NCBI RefSeq assembly: GCF_028290495.1
Contig: NZ_JAQGJT010000044.1
Location: 32,157-96,156 of the forward strand
Length of the DNA stretch: 64,000 bases
Direction: 5' to 3'
Source: Tardiphaga sp.
GTDB taxonomy: Bacteria > Pseudomonadota > Alphaproteobacteria > Rhizobiales > Xanthobacteraceae
This document shows, piece by piece, positions 25,233 to 35,581 of the stretch (position 1 is its first letter; each line of letters opens with the position of its first letter). The notes under the pieces were generated by a model that was given only the letters and a program-made list of their open reading frames with translations, searched no databases and was not told where the DNA came from. Both the position numbers and the translations under genes were made by a program.

Positions 25233-26011
25233 TGACCGAGCGCGAGCCCTTCATCCGCCTGCGCAACGTCCGCAAGGTCTACCGCTCGCAGGGCAAGGAA
25301 TTCCTCGCTGTCTCCGACGTGACGATGGACGTGCAGGAGGGCGAGTTGGTGTCACTGGTCGGACCAAGCGGCTGCGGCAAGACCACGGTGCTGAAGATTC
25401 TCGCCGGCCTGCACAGCGCCGATGGCGGCACCATCCAGATCGGCAATGCGACCACACCGTTCGATCCCGCCCGCGACATCGGTATGGTGTTCCAGCAGGC
25501 ACTGCTGCTGAAGTGGCGCACCATACTCGACAACGTGCTGTTACCGGCCGAGATCGTCGGCTTGCCGATGAAGGCGGCGCGTTCGCGCGCCCGCGATCTG
25601 CTCAATCTCGTCGGCCTCAAAGGCCATGAAGACAAATACCCGCAGCAGCTTTCCGGCGGCATGCAGCAACGCACGGCGATCGCGCGCGCGTTCATCCACG
25701 ATCCCAAGCTGATCCTGATGGACGAGCCCTTTGGCGCGCTCGACGCCCTGACGCGCGAGCAAATGAACCTCGAAATGCTGCGGATCTGGCGCGAAAGCGG
25801 CAAGACGATCCTGTTCGTCACCCACAGCATCCAGGAGGCGGTGTTCCTCGCCTCGCATTGCGCGGTGCTGACCTCTGGCCCGGCGCGGATGGCCGAGTAT
25901 TTCCCGATCGATCTGCCGGCGACGCGTACGCTGGACATAAAGACTACCGACGCCTTCGGCGTCTATGCGCGCCGCATCTATGCAGGCTTGGGGCTTAGTT
26001 CCGGCCACTGA
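25232..26011 (+). CDS. ABC importer ATP-binding protein (NMT1/SsuB type)
   Basis: A 259-residue ABC ATPase: Walker A GPSGCGKTT near residue 44, Q-loop MVFQQALLLKWR near 86, signature LSGGMQQR near 138, Walker B LILMDEP near 158 and H-loop VTHSIQEA near 195. ATG 25232 overlaps the DapA-like stop as TGATG. It energises the permease encoded at 21538 and the receptor at 19531. Placing importer parts at both ends of an enzyme operon is unusual. Confidence 0.93.
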   Translation: MTEREPFIRLRNVRKVYRSQGKEFLAVSDVTMDVQEGELVSLVGPSGCGKTTVLKILAGLHSADGGTIQIGNATTPFDPARDIGMVFQQALLLKWRTILDNVLLPAEIVGLPMKAARSRARDLLNLVGLKGHEDKYPQQLSGGMQQRTAIARAFIHDPKLILMDEPFGALDALTREQMNLEMLRIWRESGKTILFVTHSIQEAVFLASHCAVLTSGPARMAEYFPIDLPATRTLDIKTTDAFGVYARRIYAGLGLSSGH

Positions 26012-26073
26012 GGCGGCCGGGTTCCCCCATGCCGCGCCCTACCGCGCGCGGCGGGCATTCCTATATGCCGGCC

Positions 26074-26403
26074 ATGCCGAAACCTTCTGTCGTCACCATC
26101 CAGCCGCGCCGCTCCCCGCCGATCTTCGTCTACAAGAAATGCCTCGGTCGCATTGACGACGGCAAAGCACTGCGGCGCGGCTTGAAATCCGAAGCCAGGC
26201 GGCTCGGCGCCGGGCGCGCCATGAAACCGCCGCGCATCGTGCTGACGGGCTGCATGGGCATATGCCCGAAACGCGCCGTCGTCGTCGCGAGCCCCGCGAC
26301 GCTTGAGCGCGGCCAGTACCTTTTGTTGGCGGATGGCGATTCAGCCGCTAATGCTGCCGCAATCCTGATGCCGGAGAGTTCCGGCATTCGAGGCGGCAAG
26401 TAG
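26074..26403 (+). CDS. Hypothetical Cys-containing protein, possibly thioredoxin-like ferredoxin fold
   Basis: About 109 residues if started at ATG 26074; ATGs at 26029 and 26065 are also in frame. A Cys in VYKKCLGRID and a Cys-x3-Cys in LTGCMGICPKRAVVV resemble the end of thioredoxin-like [2Fe-2S] ferredoxins or DUF1636 metal-binding proteins. The usual fourth cysteine is missing, so cluster binding is doubtful. No signal peptide. It lies 12 bp before the DUF2786 gene and may be co-transcribed with it. Confidence 0.6.
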   Translation: MPKPSVVTIQPRRSPPIFVYKKCLGRIDDGKALRRGLKSEARRLGAGRAMKPPRIVLTGCMGICPKRAVVVASPATLERGQYLLLADGDSAANAAAILMPESSGIRGGK

Positions 26404-26414
26404 AGGCTCTCTCC

Positions 26415-27146
26415 GTGGACGCACATTCCGACCCCACCGCGCTCGACAAGCTGAAGGCGCGGATTCAGGCGCTGCGCGCCAAGACCATCGACAATGGCTG
26501 TACCGAGGATGAGGCGCTGTCGGCCGCCGCCAAGGTCGCCGAATTGCTCGACCGCTACGACCTGTCGTTGACCGATGTCGAGATCCGCGAAGCTACCTGC
26601 GAGCGGCGCAGCTTCGAGACCTTCCGCAAGAAGCGCATCCCGCTCGACGACTGCATCGGCGCCATCGCGCATTTCTGCGATCGCCGGGTGTGGCGCGAGA
26701 AGAATGAGGTCGGCGAAAGCCGCTATGTGTTCTTCGGCCTGCGCTCCGACATCGAGGTCGCGCACTACCTGACCGAGTTGGTCGATACCGCGGTGCGCAG
26801 CGAGGCCGGCCGCTTCAAGACTTCGCGCGAATACCAGAAATTCCGCCACAACGAACGGCATCTGGCGAATTCGTCGTTCTCGCTGGGCATGGTGGCGTCG
26901 ATCGCCGACAAGCTGCTGGCGATGAAAGCAGAGCGTGACCATGTCGGCCAGACCTCCGGCCGCGCGCTGGTCGCGGTCAAGGCGTCGGTGGTCGAGGCGG
27001 AATTCGCAAAGCTGGATATGAACCTGAAGACCGCGCGCGGCGGTCGCCGCATGGTGTCGATGACCGCTTATGAGGCCGGTGGCCTGGCCGGCGCGTCGCT
27101 CGCGATCCATCCGGGGATCGGCGGCGCGGGCAGGTCGAGGAAATAG
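26415..27146 (+). CDS. DUF2786 domain protein
   Basis: A 243-residue protein starting at GTG 26415. The N-terminal 45 residues, LDKLKARIQALRAKTIDNGCTEDEAL.. AAKVAELLDRY, match DUF2786, a helical module found in phage- and chromosome-encoded proteins. The central part (residues 55-150) carries the domain that often follows it. The C-terminus is Gly-rich. The function is unknown; there is no signal peptide or membrane segment. It converges on the small secreted protein gene 3 bp away. Confidence 0.8.
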   Translation: MDAHSDPTALDKLKARIQALRAKTIDNGCTEDEALSAAAKVAELLDRYDLSLTDVEIREATCERRSFETFRKKRIPLDDCIGAIAHFCDRRVWREKNEVGESRYVFFGLRSDIEVAHYLTELVDTAVRSEAGRFKTSREYQKFRHNERHLANSSFSLGMVASIADKLLAMKAERDHVGQTSGRALVAVKASVVEAEFAKLDMNLKTARGGRRMVSMTAYEAGGLAGASLAIHPGIGGAGRSRK

Positions 27147-27149
27147 CCC

Positions 27150-27350
27150 TTAGCGGAAGGCGGAATCGCCCGAGACGGTGATCATCACCGGCTTGCCGGC
27201 CTTGATCACCTTGGCGGTCTGGCTGGCGCCGTCCTGTCCGCCGCTGCGGGCGGCGACGCCAAAACCGGCGAGGGCGATACCGGCCACCAGGGCCATCGTG
27301 ACGATCTTGAGATGCGTGGACCTGTCTGCACTGTGAAGCGAATGGTTCAT
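27150..27350 (-). CDS. Small exported hypothetical protein (66 aa)
   Basis: It starts MNHSLHSADRSTHLKIV, followed by a hydrophobic segment VTMALVAGIALAGFGVA that looks like a signal peptide or membrane anchor, and a short polar end TAKVIKAGKPVMITVSGDS. I recall similar short proteins in Bradyrhizobium. The function is unknown. Its promoter region, shared with the divergent binding-protein gene, contains a conspicuous inverted repeat. Confidence 0.6.
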   Translation of the reverse strand: MNHSLHSADRSTHLKIVTMALVAGIALAGFGVAARSGGQDGASQTAKVIKAGKPVMITVSGDSAFR

Positions 27351-27421
27351 GGCGGCCTCCTGCCGTCTGCGCGGCGTCTATGGCCGTACGGATAGAAGTC
27401 GCCGGTTTCCGGCCGATGGCG

Positions 27422-27466
27422 CGACGAAACAAACGTGTTTCGTCGGTCGATCGATTTGTTTCGTCG
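27422..27466. promoter_or_regulatory. Triple CGACGAAACA repeat in divergent promoter
   Basis: CGACGAAACA (27422-27431) forms a perfect 10-bp inverted repeat with TGTTTCGTCG (27436-27445) around a 4-bp spacer. The same TGTTTCGTCG recurs at 27457-27466, 21 bp further, one helical turn step times two. Such spacing suits cooperative binding by a dimeric regulator between the divergent genes at 27350 and 27548. Confidence 0.6.
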
Positions 27467-27547
27467 GGTTTGCCGGATGGTTGCATCGGCCTAGTAAGGG
27501 CCGGCAGACGGTATATAGCTACAAGCCGAAATCGAGGGAGAAACGCC

Positions 27548-28342
27548 ATGACCGACCTTTGTCGCCGCTCCCTGGCGTGGGTACTGGCGGCGATGTTGCT
27601 GGCGACAGGGGCTGTCGCCGTGGCCGCCGAGCCCGCGCCACGCGATATCCTGGCGCCCAGCGGCAAGCTCCGGGTCGGGCTGTATCCGGGAACGCCGACC
27701 TCGATCCTGCCCGACGCCAAAGCGGGCCCGCGCGGCGTTGGTTATGACCTCGGCCAGGCGCTCGCGGCGCGGCTGGGCGTACCCTACGAGCCGGTGGTTT
27801 TCAGCAGAAACGCCGAGGTGCTGGAGGCCGTCAAGACCGGCGCTGTCGATGCTGCTTTCACCAATGCCTCGGCGGCGCGCGCCAAGGTAATGGACTTCGG
27901 CCCGCCCTATCTGGAAAGCGAACTCGGCTATCTGCTGCCGCCGGGCTCTCCCGTCGCCGCGCTGGCCGATGTCGATGCCGCCGGCCGCCGCGTCGGCGTG
28001 ACCGAAGGCAGTTCATCGGACGCGGTCCTGTCGCGCGACCTGAAACAGGCCACAGTGGTCCGCGTCGCCAATATCAACCTCGTGGCCGGCATGATGGCCG
28101 CCGGCCAGCTCGACGTTTTCGCCACCAACAAGGCGACCTTGTTCGAGATGGCCGAAAAGCTGCCCGGCGCCACCGTGCTCGATGGCCAGTGGGGCGTGGA
28201 GCGCCATGCCATCGCCATCCCGAAGGGACGTGAGCAGGGCTTGGGCTTCATCCGCGAGTTCACCGAACAGGCCAAGGCGCAGGGGCTGGTCGATGCCGCG
28301 ATTGCGCGCGCGGGATTGCGCGCCGCGAGCACCGCGAAATAG
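27548..28342 (+). CDS. Amino-acid-type periplasmic solute-binding protein (SBP_bac_3)
   Basis: A 264-residue receptor with a Sec signal (MTDLCRRSLAWVLAAMLLATG, cut near VAA-EP). Family 3 hallmarks are GKLRVGLYPGTPTSILPD, GVGYDLGQALAARLGVPYEPV, VDAAFTNASAARAKVMDFGPPYLE and RRVGVTEGSSSD. ATG 27548 follows AGGGAGAAAC. No permease or ATPase lies next to it, so it may serve a system elsewhere or sense its ligand. The triple repeat upstream suggests dedicated regulation. Confidence 0.88.
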   Translation: MTDLCRRSLAWVLAAMLLATGAVAVAAEPAPRDILAPSGKLRVGLYPGTPTSILPDAKAGPRGVGYDLGQALAARLGVPYEPVVFSRNAEVLEAVKTGAVDAAFTNASAARAKVMDFGPPYLESELGYLLPPGSPVAALADVDAAGRRVGVTEGSSSDAVLSRDLKQATVVRVANINLVAGMMAAGQLDVFATNKATLFEMAEKLPGATVLDGQWGVERHAIAIPKGREQGLGFIREFTEQAKAQGLVDAAIARAGLRAASTAK

Positions 28343-28444
28343 TCTTCGCCATCCCAGGTATTTCCAGCTTTGGCGAGTTTTGTTTACAAGCCACCACACG
28401 GTCGCCAGTGCAGCGAGTGACCGGCATTCTGGGAGAACGTATCT

Positions 28445-29428
28445 ATGGCGAGCCTGATCCAACGCATCGGTATTCTGGCGGCGAGCGCCGCGCTGTCCCT
28501 CGCGGTCTTGCCGGCGCAGGCGCAGACGGCGGACTGGCCGAAAAAGCAGGTCACGTTCTTCGTGCCTTACGCGCCCGGCGGCGCCGTCGATGTTCTGGCG
28601 CGGACCATCGGTCAGGCGCTGTCGAAGAGCTGGGGGCAGGCACCGATCGTCGAGAATCGCGCGGGCGCCGGCGGCACCATCGCCTCGAAGGCGCTGACCC
28701 AGGCTGCTCCCGACGGCTACACGCTGATCCTGGTTGCGTCAGGCCATCCGCTGAACCAGTTCTTCTATCCGAGCCTGCCCTACGACACCTTCAAGGATTT
28801 CACCGCGATCAGCGAAGTCGCCTATTCGCCGCTCGCCATCGTGGTGTCGAAGGATAATCCGGCCAAGAACCTGCAGGAGCTGCTGGCGCAGGCCAAGGCG
28901 AAGCCCGATTTCCTGTCCTACGGCATGTCCGGCAACGGCACCTCGGCGCATCTGGCCGGCGAACTGCTCAACCACATGGCCGGCGTCAAGATTGTCTCGA
29001 TCCCGTTCAAGGGCGGCGCACCGGCGCTGACCGCGGTGATGTCTGGCGATATCCCGATGAGCATCAACCCGCTGCCCGAGGTCATCGGCCAGATCGATGG
29101 CGGCGCGGTGCGCGCAATTGCGGTGACCACGGCGACGCGCGCGAAGACGATGCCCGACGTGCCGACGGTGGCGGAATCCGGCGTCGCCGGATACGACACC
29201 GCGGTGTGGTGGGGATTTCTCGGACCCGCGGGCATGGCGCCTGACGTGGTGGCGAAGATCAATGCCGATCTGGTGACGGCGCTGAAGGACCCCGCGGTGG
29301 TGACCGCGCTGGACAAGATCGGCGCGGTGCCGGTCGGCAACTCGCCGCAGGAATTCGACGCCTACATGCGCGCCGAAGCCGCCAAATGGGGGCCGGTGCT
29401 CAAAGAGGCCAATATCAAGATCCAGTAG
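28445..29428 (+). CDS. Tripartite tricarboxylate transporter (Bug-type) periplasmic receptor
   Basis: A 327-residue receptor with a Sec signal cut near QAQ-TAD. Bug hallmarks are VTFFVPYAPGGAVDVLART, ENRAGAGGTIASKALTQAAPDG and SIPFKGGAPALTAVMSGDI. As with the copy at 15339, no permease genes lie nearby. It is followed on the same strand by a DUF1932-type dehydrogenase, and together they may handle a hydroxy- or carboxylic acid. A degenerate dispersed repeat separates the two. Confidence 0.9.
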   Translation: MASLIQRIGILAASAALSLAVLPAQAQTADWPKKQVTFFVPYAPGGAVDVLARTIGQALSKSWGQAPIVENRAGAGGTIASKALTQAAPDGYTLILVASGHPLNQFFYPSLPYDTFKDFTAISEVAYSPLAIVVSKDNPAKNLQELLAQAKAKPDFLSYGMSGNGTSAHLAGELLNHMAGVKIVSIPFKGGAPALTAVMSGDIPMSINPLPEVIGQIDGGAVRAIAVTTATRAKTMPDVPTVAESGVAGYDTAVWWGFLGPAGMAPDVVAKINADLVTALKDPAVVTALDKIGAVPVGNSPQEFDAYMRAEAAKWGPVLKEANIKIQ

Positions 29429-29447
29429 AGCGAAGGCTCGGGCTTCT

Positions 29448-29504
29448 TGTCTGACGCTTTTTATTGGCGCGAACTGGAAGACACTTCGCTCGAAAACGCT
29501 TTGG
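29448..29504 (-). repeat. Dispersed intergenic repeat, diverged copy 2
   Basis: On the minus strand it reads CAAAGCGTTTTCGAGCGAAGTG, then a diverged CTTCCAGTTCGCGCC and AATAAAAAGCGTCAG. It shares the GCGTTTTCGAGCGAAGTG core with the copy at 1864-1925 but has small deletions. It sits between the Bug receptor stop and the dehydrogenase start. Confidence 0.6.
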
Positions 29505-29515
29505 GAAGAATATCC

Positions 29516-30433
29516 ATGACGCAATCGAACCAATGGCATGTCGGCATCGTCGGTTATGGCGAGGTCGGCCGTATCCTCGCCGAGGATCTGCGCGCGCAGA
29601 ACGTGCCCGTCAGCGCCTATGACCTCAAGCTCGACGGGGATCATGCCGCAGCATTGCGGGATCATGCCGCGGCTTATGGTGTCGGGCTGGCCGCTTCCCA
29701 CGCGGACCTCGTGTCGAAAGCCGATTTCGTCATTTCGGCGGTGACCGCCAGCCAGGCCGTGCCGGTGGCGCAGGCCTGCGCGCCGGCGATCCGGCCGGGC
29801 ACGTGGTTTCTCGATTTCAACTCCGCCTCGCCGCGCGCCAAGCAGCGTGCCGCAGCCTTGATCGACGGCGCGGGTGGTCGCTATGTCGAAGGCGCGGTGA
29901 TGACCTCGATCCCGCCCTATCGCATCAAGGTGCCCTTGCTGCTCGGCGGCGCGGGGGCTGCCGAACTGGCGCCGCGGCTCGCGGCGCTCGGCTTCGACGC
30001 CAAAGTGGCGAGCGCTGAACTCGGCACCGCTTCGGCCACCAAGATGTGCCGCAGCATCATGATCAAGGGCATGGAAGCGATGGTGATCGAGAGCTTCACC
30101 ACTGCGCGCGCCTACGGCGTCGAGGATGCCTTGCTGGCCTCGTTGACCGAGACCTTTCCGAGCATCGACTGGGAGAAGCAGGGCGCCTATTTCTTCCAGC
30201 GCGTCATCGAACACGGCCGTCGCCGCAGCGAGGAAGTCCGCGAGGTCGCCGAGACCGTGCGTGACACCGGCCTGACGCCGTGGTCCGCGTCCGGCACCGC
30301 CGAACGTCAGGCATGGGTCGCGGATCTCGCCGATGACGGGCTGTTCGGGGCAAAAGGCACGCCGGGCTTCGCGCGCAGCGCCGACTGGCGCGTGGAAGCG
30401 GACCGGATCTTGAAGAGGCTGGAGGCGAAGTAA
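29516..30433 (+). CDS. NAD(P)-dependent dehydrogenase, 6-phosphogluconate/3-hydroxyisobutyrate family with DUF1932
   Basis: About 305 residues. N-terminal Rossmann motif GIVGYGEVG (residues 9-17), a substrate-site loop LDFNSASPRAKQRAA near 100 and ATKMCRSIMIKGMEAMVIES with the catalytic Lys near 185. The C-terminal DUF1932 helices replace the usual HIBDH helical domain. Such enzymes oxidise hydroxy acids, and several partner with Bug receptors. ATG 29516 was chosen because the frame upstream is repeat sequence. Confidence 0.86.
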   Translation: MTQSNQWHVGIVGYGEVGRILAEDLRAQNVPVSAYDLKLDGDHAAALRDHAAAYGVGLAASHADLVSKADFVISAVTASQAVPVAQACAPAIRPGTWFLDFNSASPRAKQRAAALIDGAGGRYVEGAVMTSIPPYRIKVPLLLGGAGAAELAPRLAALGFDAKVASAELGTASATKMCRSIMIKGMEAMVIESFTTARAYGVEDALLASLTETFPSIDWEKQGAYFFQRVIEHGRRRSEEVREVAETVRDTGLTPWSASGTAERQAWVADLADDGLFGAKGTPGFARSADWRVEADRILKRLEAK

Positions 30434-30612
30434 CTGGGCGTTCGCGTCATGGTTACCCAGTCGTTAACGCCTGCCGGATCTGCGGCCCTTTCTGCGGACC
30501 GGCGAAGCAGTTGGAAAGATTTTTGTGCTGTTGTTGAAGCTGGCGCTGCTGCGGATTTCCGCGGCGGACGGCGGCATCCTGTTCCCGCCCGCGCCCTTAG
30601 AGGCGACGACCC

Positions 30613-31296
30613 ATGAGGGCGCAGGTGAACTGGAAGCTGGTCAGCCTTGTCGTCGTTGTGGCGTGCGCGTCGGCTGCCGTTTGGATTTCGGCAACGAAGA
30701 ATCAGACGCCTGACCTGCACCGGGAAGCGCGCCAGTTCACTGTGTACCAGACCCTGAACAGGTACAGCGATCCCGTCATTGTCCTTGGCGACAGCATCGT
30801 TGAGGCCTCTACCTTGTCGCGGTCGATCTGCGGGCGCGCGATCGTGAATGCCGGCCTGAATGGTGCTTCCACAGCCAGCGACCTTGGCGGATGGCTGGCG
30901 GCTGCACTCGACGGCAAACGCGCTGCCATGATCGTGGTGTCGCTGGGCGTCAACGACGCCATGTCGCCGGCTACGCAAGGCAAGGACGAGTTTGCCACTC
31001 GCTACGGCGCGTTGCTGGACCGGCTGTCTTCATCGACGCCGCGGCTTGCCGTGCTGGAGATCGCGCCGGTCGAAGCGCAGGGGCGCATGACCGTCAAATT
31101 GCGCGACGAGCTGACGCAGACCGTCAAGAACTACAACAACATCCTGCGCGACGTGGCGGCGAAGCATGGCGCGACCTTCGTCGCTTTGCCGGCGATGCCG
31201 GCACCTTACACGGTCGATGGCGTGCATTTGAACGCGAACGGCTATCAGGCGTGGGATCAGGCCGTCATGCAGGCAGCAGGGGCGGTCTGTGGCTGA
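30613..31296 (+). CDS. SGNH/GDSL-family hydrolase, membrane-anchored or exported
   Basis: A 227-residue protein with an N-terminal hydrophobic segment (residues 8-25), then SGNH blocks: VIVLGDSIVEAS (Ser block I), NAGLNGAST (block II Gly), SLGVNDAM (block III Asn) and DGVHLNANGY (block V Asp/His). It should remove or transfer acyl groups, typically O-acetyl, outside the cytoplasm. The acyltransferase gene starts within its end at 31289, so the two are translated together and probably modify the same surface glycan. Confidence 0.85.
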   Translation: MRAQVNWKLVSLVVVVACASAAVWISATKNQTPDLHREARQFTVYQTLNRYSDPVIVLGDSIVEASTLSRSICGRAIVNAGLNGASTASDLGGWLAAALDGKRAAMIVVSLGVNDAMSPATQGKDEFATRYGALLDRLSSSTPRLAVLEIAPVEAQGRMTVKLRDELTQTVKNYNNILRDVAAKHGATFVALPAMPAPYTVDGVHLNANGYQAWDQAVMQAAGAVCG

Positions 31297-32417
31297 AACG
31301 ATCATCCCGCAGCGGACACAAACGATACCGTCGACCCCGCCCAACAAGCTGCTAGGGCTGGAGCTGGTTCGTTTCATCGCGGCGGTTGCCGTGCTGGTCT
31401 GGCATTACCAACATTTTTCCTACATCGCCGGCACGCCGGTCGATCTCGTGACGGATCAACTGCCGTTGTACGGTTTGCTGCGGCCGTTTTACGAAGCCGG
31501 CAAATACGGTGTCTGGGTGTTCTGGTGCGTCAGCGGGTTCATTTTCTTCTGGCGATATCGCGACGTTGTTTTCGAGCGCGCAATGCCCGGCTGGACATTC
31601 TTCGTGTTCCGGCTGTCGCGGCTGTATCCGTTGCATGTCGTGACGTTGATCCTCGTCGCGCTGCTGCAGGCGATCTATTTCCGCCAGCACGGATACTTCT
31701 TCATCTATCAGAACAACGATATTCAGCACTTCCTGCTGCAATTCTTCATGGCCAGCAAATGGGGCCTTGAATCCGGCGACAGTTTCAACGGCCCGATCTG
31801 GTCGATCTCCGTCGAAGTGCTGGTCTACGTCACGTTCTTTGTGCTGTTGCGATTTGTGACGCGATCGGCGCTGATGAATATCGTGGTTATTCTGGCCTGC
31901 CTGAATATGGAGGGGCAGTTCTTCCTCTGCCTATCGTTCTTTTATGCCGGTGGCCTTGCGGCGATCGCCCGACGATCATTGGCTTCTGCGAAATTTCCCC
32001 GTGCGATCGAGAGTGCCGGGTGGATCGCCGCGGCCGCTGTCCCGGTATTGATCTGGCTATTCAGCCCGAGTCCCCAGAGCATTGACTGGCTGTTCTGCAT
32101 GGCCTGCACGCCATTGGTTTTGTTTTGCCTGTCTTGCAAGATCACGCTTGCCGCGCCAGTTCAGCGGTGGCTGGAAGCGGCCGGAAACATGACCTATTCG
32201 AGCTATCTGCTGCATTTCCCGCTTCAGCTTCTGATCGCTTCGGGATGCGCGATGTTCGGCAGCAAAATTCCACTTTACGAGACGTGGTTTTTCGTGGCGT
32301 TCATGGCCGCGACGCTGGCGCTGTCTTATCTCACCTATCGCTATTTCGAGGCGCCTGCCCAAATGCTGCTGCGCCGCAGCCTGTTGCGGGGCGCGGTGGC
32401 CCCGTCGCGGCCGATGG

Positions 32418-34277
<1,860 letters not shown>

Positions 34278-34439
34278 GCGGCAGGTCGATCCCTGATTCG
34301 TCGGCCCGGTATAACAGACGGCGTGTCATCGCGCGGTCGCATCCCCAGCAAAATCGGTGTAGACTGCGTTAATCAGCTGATGCCGAGGCCGCCTCGAAAG
34401 TCTGGTGCGCGCAGCCCCAACAGATCGTTGAAGTTTGCT

Positions 34440-34778
34440 ATGTCCCTCATCCTGCGCATGTTTTCATGGCTTCTGGGCCGCCGCCGAGGTGGCCGCCAGC
34501 GTTGGCACGCGGCCAACGAAAACGTGCTGTCGAAGTCTGCGCCGCGGCCCCGCAAGGCCGGCAGCAAGCCGAAATGGACGGTCATGGTCCACGTCATCGC
34601 GCATAATCCGCCGGTAAGGTTGCTCGGCCATCGCACCGCGCTGGAAGTCTGGAACCTGTCCGATCCGACCCGCGTCGCCTTTCTTTATCTGCAGCACGGC
34701 CGCCGCCTGCGCCTTCCTGCGCCAGCCGCAATCGTCGAATTCGGCAAGGCCGCCCGCCGCAGCCGGATGGCGGAATAG
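34440..34778 (+). CDS. Hypothetical basic protein (112 aa)
   Basis: It starts MSLILRMFSWLLGRRRGGRQ and has a short amphipathic N-terminus, a basic middle (KSAPRPRKAGSKPKWTVMVHVI) and a beta-rich end (VWNLSDPTRVAFLYLQHGRRLRLPAP). No recognised domain. The frame is open upstream, but that part overlaps the recQ promoter and has poor composition. The function is unknown. Confidence 0.55.
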   Translation: MSLILRMFSWLLGRRRGGRQRWHAANENVLSKSAPRPRKAGSKPKWTVMVHVIAHNPPVRLLGHRTALEVWNLSDPTRVAFLYLQHGRRLRLPAPAAIVEFGKAARRSRMAE

Positions 34779-34838
34779 CCAGCGGAACCGACGCGCTTGC
34801 GGTAGATTGATGGGCAGCATCAACCCGAGAGGCCCGCG

Positions 34839-35099
34839 ATGACCGACAACACCTTTACCGACGCCAAACCCGGATTCAACGAGCGCAGCGCCACAGCCAG
34901 CGCAAGCAGCGCCAGCGAGACGGTCGCCATGGTCAGCGACATGTTCTGCGCCGCGGTCGATAAATTGACGGAGGTCGTCGACGACGCCCGTCGCCCCGGC
35001 AAGCCGCTCGATACCGTCGCGAGATTGACCCGTGATGCGCCGCTCGGCGCGCTGCTCGTGGCCTTCCTGGTCGGCGTGGCCGTCGCGCGCCGGCGCTGA
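34839..35099 (+). CDS. Small DUF883/ElaB-like membrane-anchored protein (86 aa)
   Basis: It starts MTDNTFTDAKPGFN behind GAGAGGCCCGCG. A helical amphipathic part (residues 20-60) is followed by one C-terminal hydrophobic helix with small residues, PLGALLVAFLVGVAVARRR. This layout matches YqjD/ElaB-like inner-membrane proteins that bind ribosomes in stationary phase, but sequence similarity is weak. RidA follows on the same strand. Confidence 0.6.
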   Translation: MTDNTFTDAKPGFNERSATASASSASETVAMVSDMFCAAVDKLTEVVDDARRPGKPLDTVARLTRDAPLGALLVAFLVGVAVARRR

Positions 35100-35228
35100 T
35101 CTGGCAAGCGCGCGAAACCACAGGGCGCGACGGTGGGCTTTGAGGCGGGTTCCAGCGGCTTGACGACGGTGGCCCGAGCGGAGAAGGTCGCGCCCGTTTC
35201 CATCGCCTTCCGAACGAAAGATTCTCCC

Positions 35229-35576
35229 ATGATCAAGCGTCTCATCCCCGGCAAGCGTCTCAGCCAGGCCACCATCCACGGCAACACCGTCTATCTCGCC
35301 GGCCAGGTGCCGAACGACTACACCGGCAATGTCGAGGCCCAGACCACCGAAGTGCTGGCCAAGATCGACGCGCTGCTCAAGGACGCCGGCACCGACAAGA
35401 CCAAGATGCTGTCGGTCACCGTGTGGCTGCCGAGCATGGGCGATTTCGCCAAGTTCAACACCGTGTGGGACGCGTGGGTGCCGGCCGATGCAACGCCCGC
35501 CCGCGCTTGCGTCGAAGCTCGCCTCGCTGATCCCTCGATCAAGGTCGAGATCGCCGTCATCGCCGCGATCGGCTGA
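35229..35576 (+). CDS. RidA/YjgF/YER057c-family protein
   Basis: A 115-residue member of the RidA superfamily, starting MIKRLIPGKRLSQ. The strand motif GNTVYLAGQVP and the end motif TPARACVEARLADPSIKVEI, with the conserved Arg (in ARAC) and Glu near 113, match enamine/imine deaminases. It has a Cys-Val-Glu context rather than the archetypal RidA pattern, so it may be a subfamily with another substrate. The BKACE-like gene starts 5 bp after its stop. Confidence 0.88.
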   Translation: MIKRLIPGKRLSQATIHGNTVYLAGQVPNDYTGNVEAQTTEVLAKIDALLKDAGTDKTKMLSVTVWLPSMGDFAKFNTVWDAWVPADATPARACVEARLADPSIKVEIAVIAAIG

Positions 35577-35581
35577 AATTG

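Noticed and set aside
28739..30214. A 491-codon minus-strand frame opposite the Bug receptor and dehydrogenase
   Set aside because: Antisense shadow with no recognisable domain; the plus-strand proteins are well supported.
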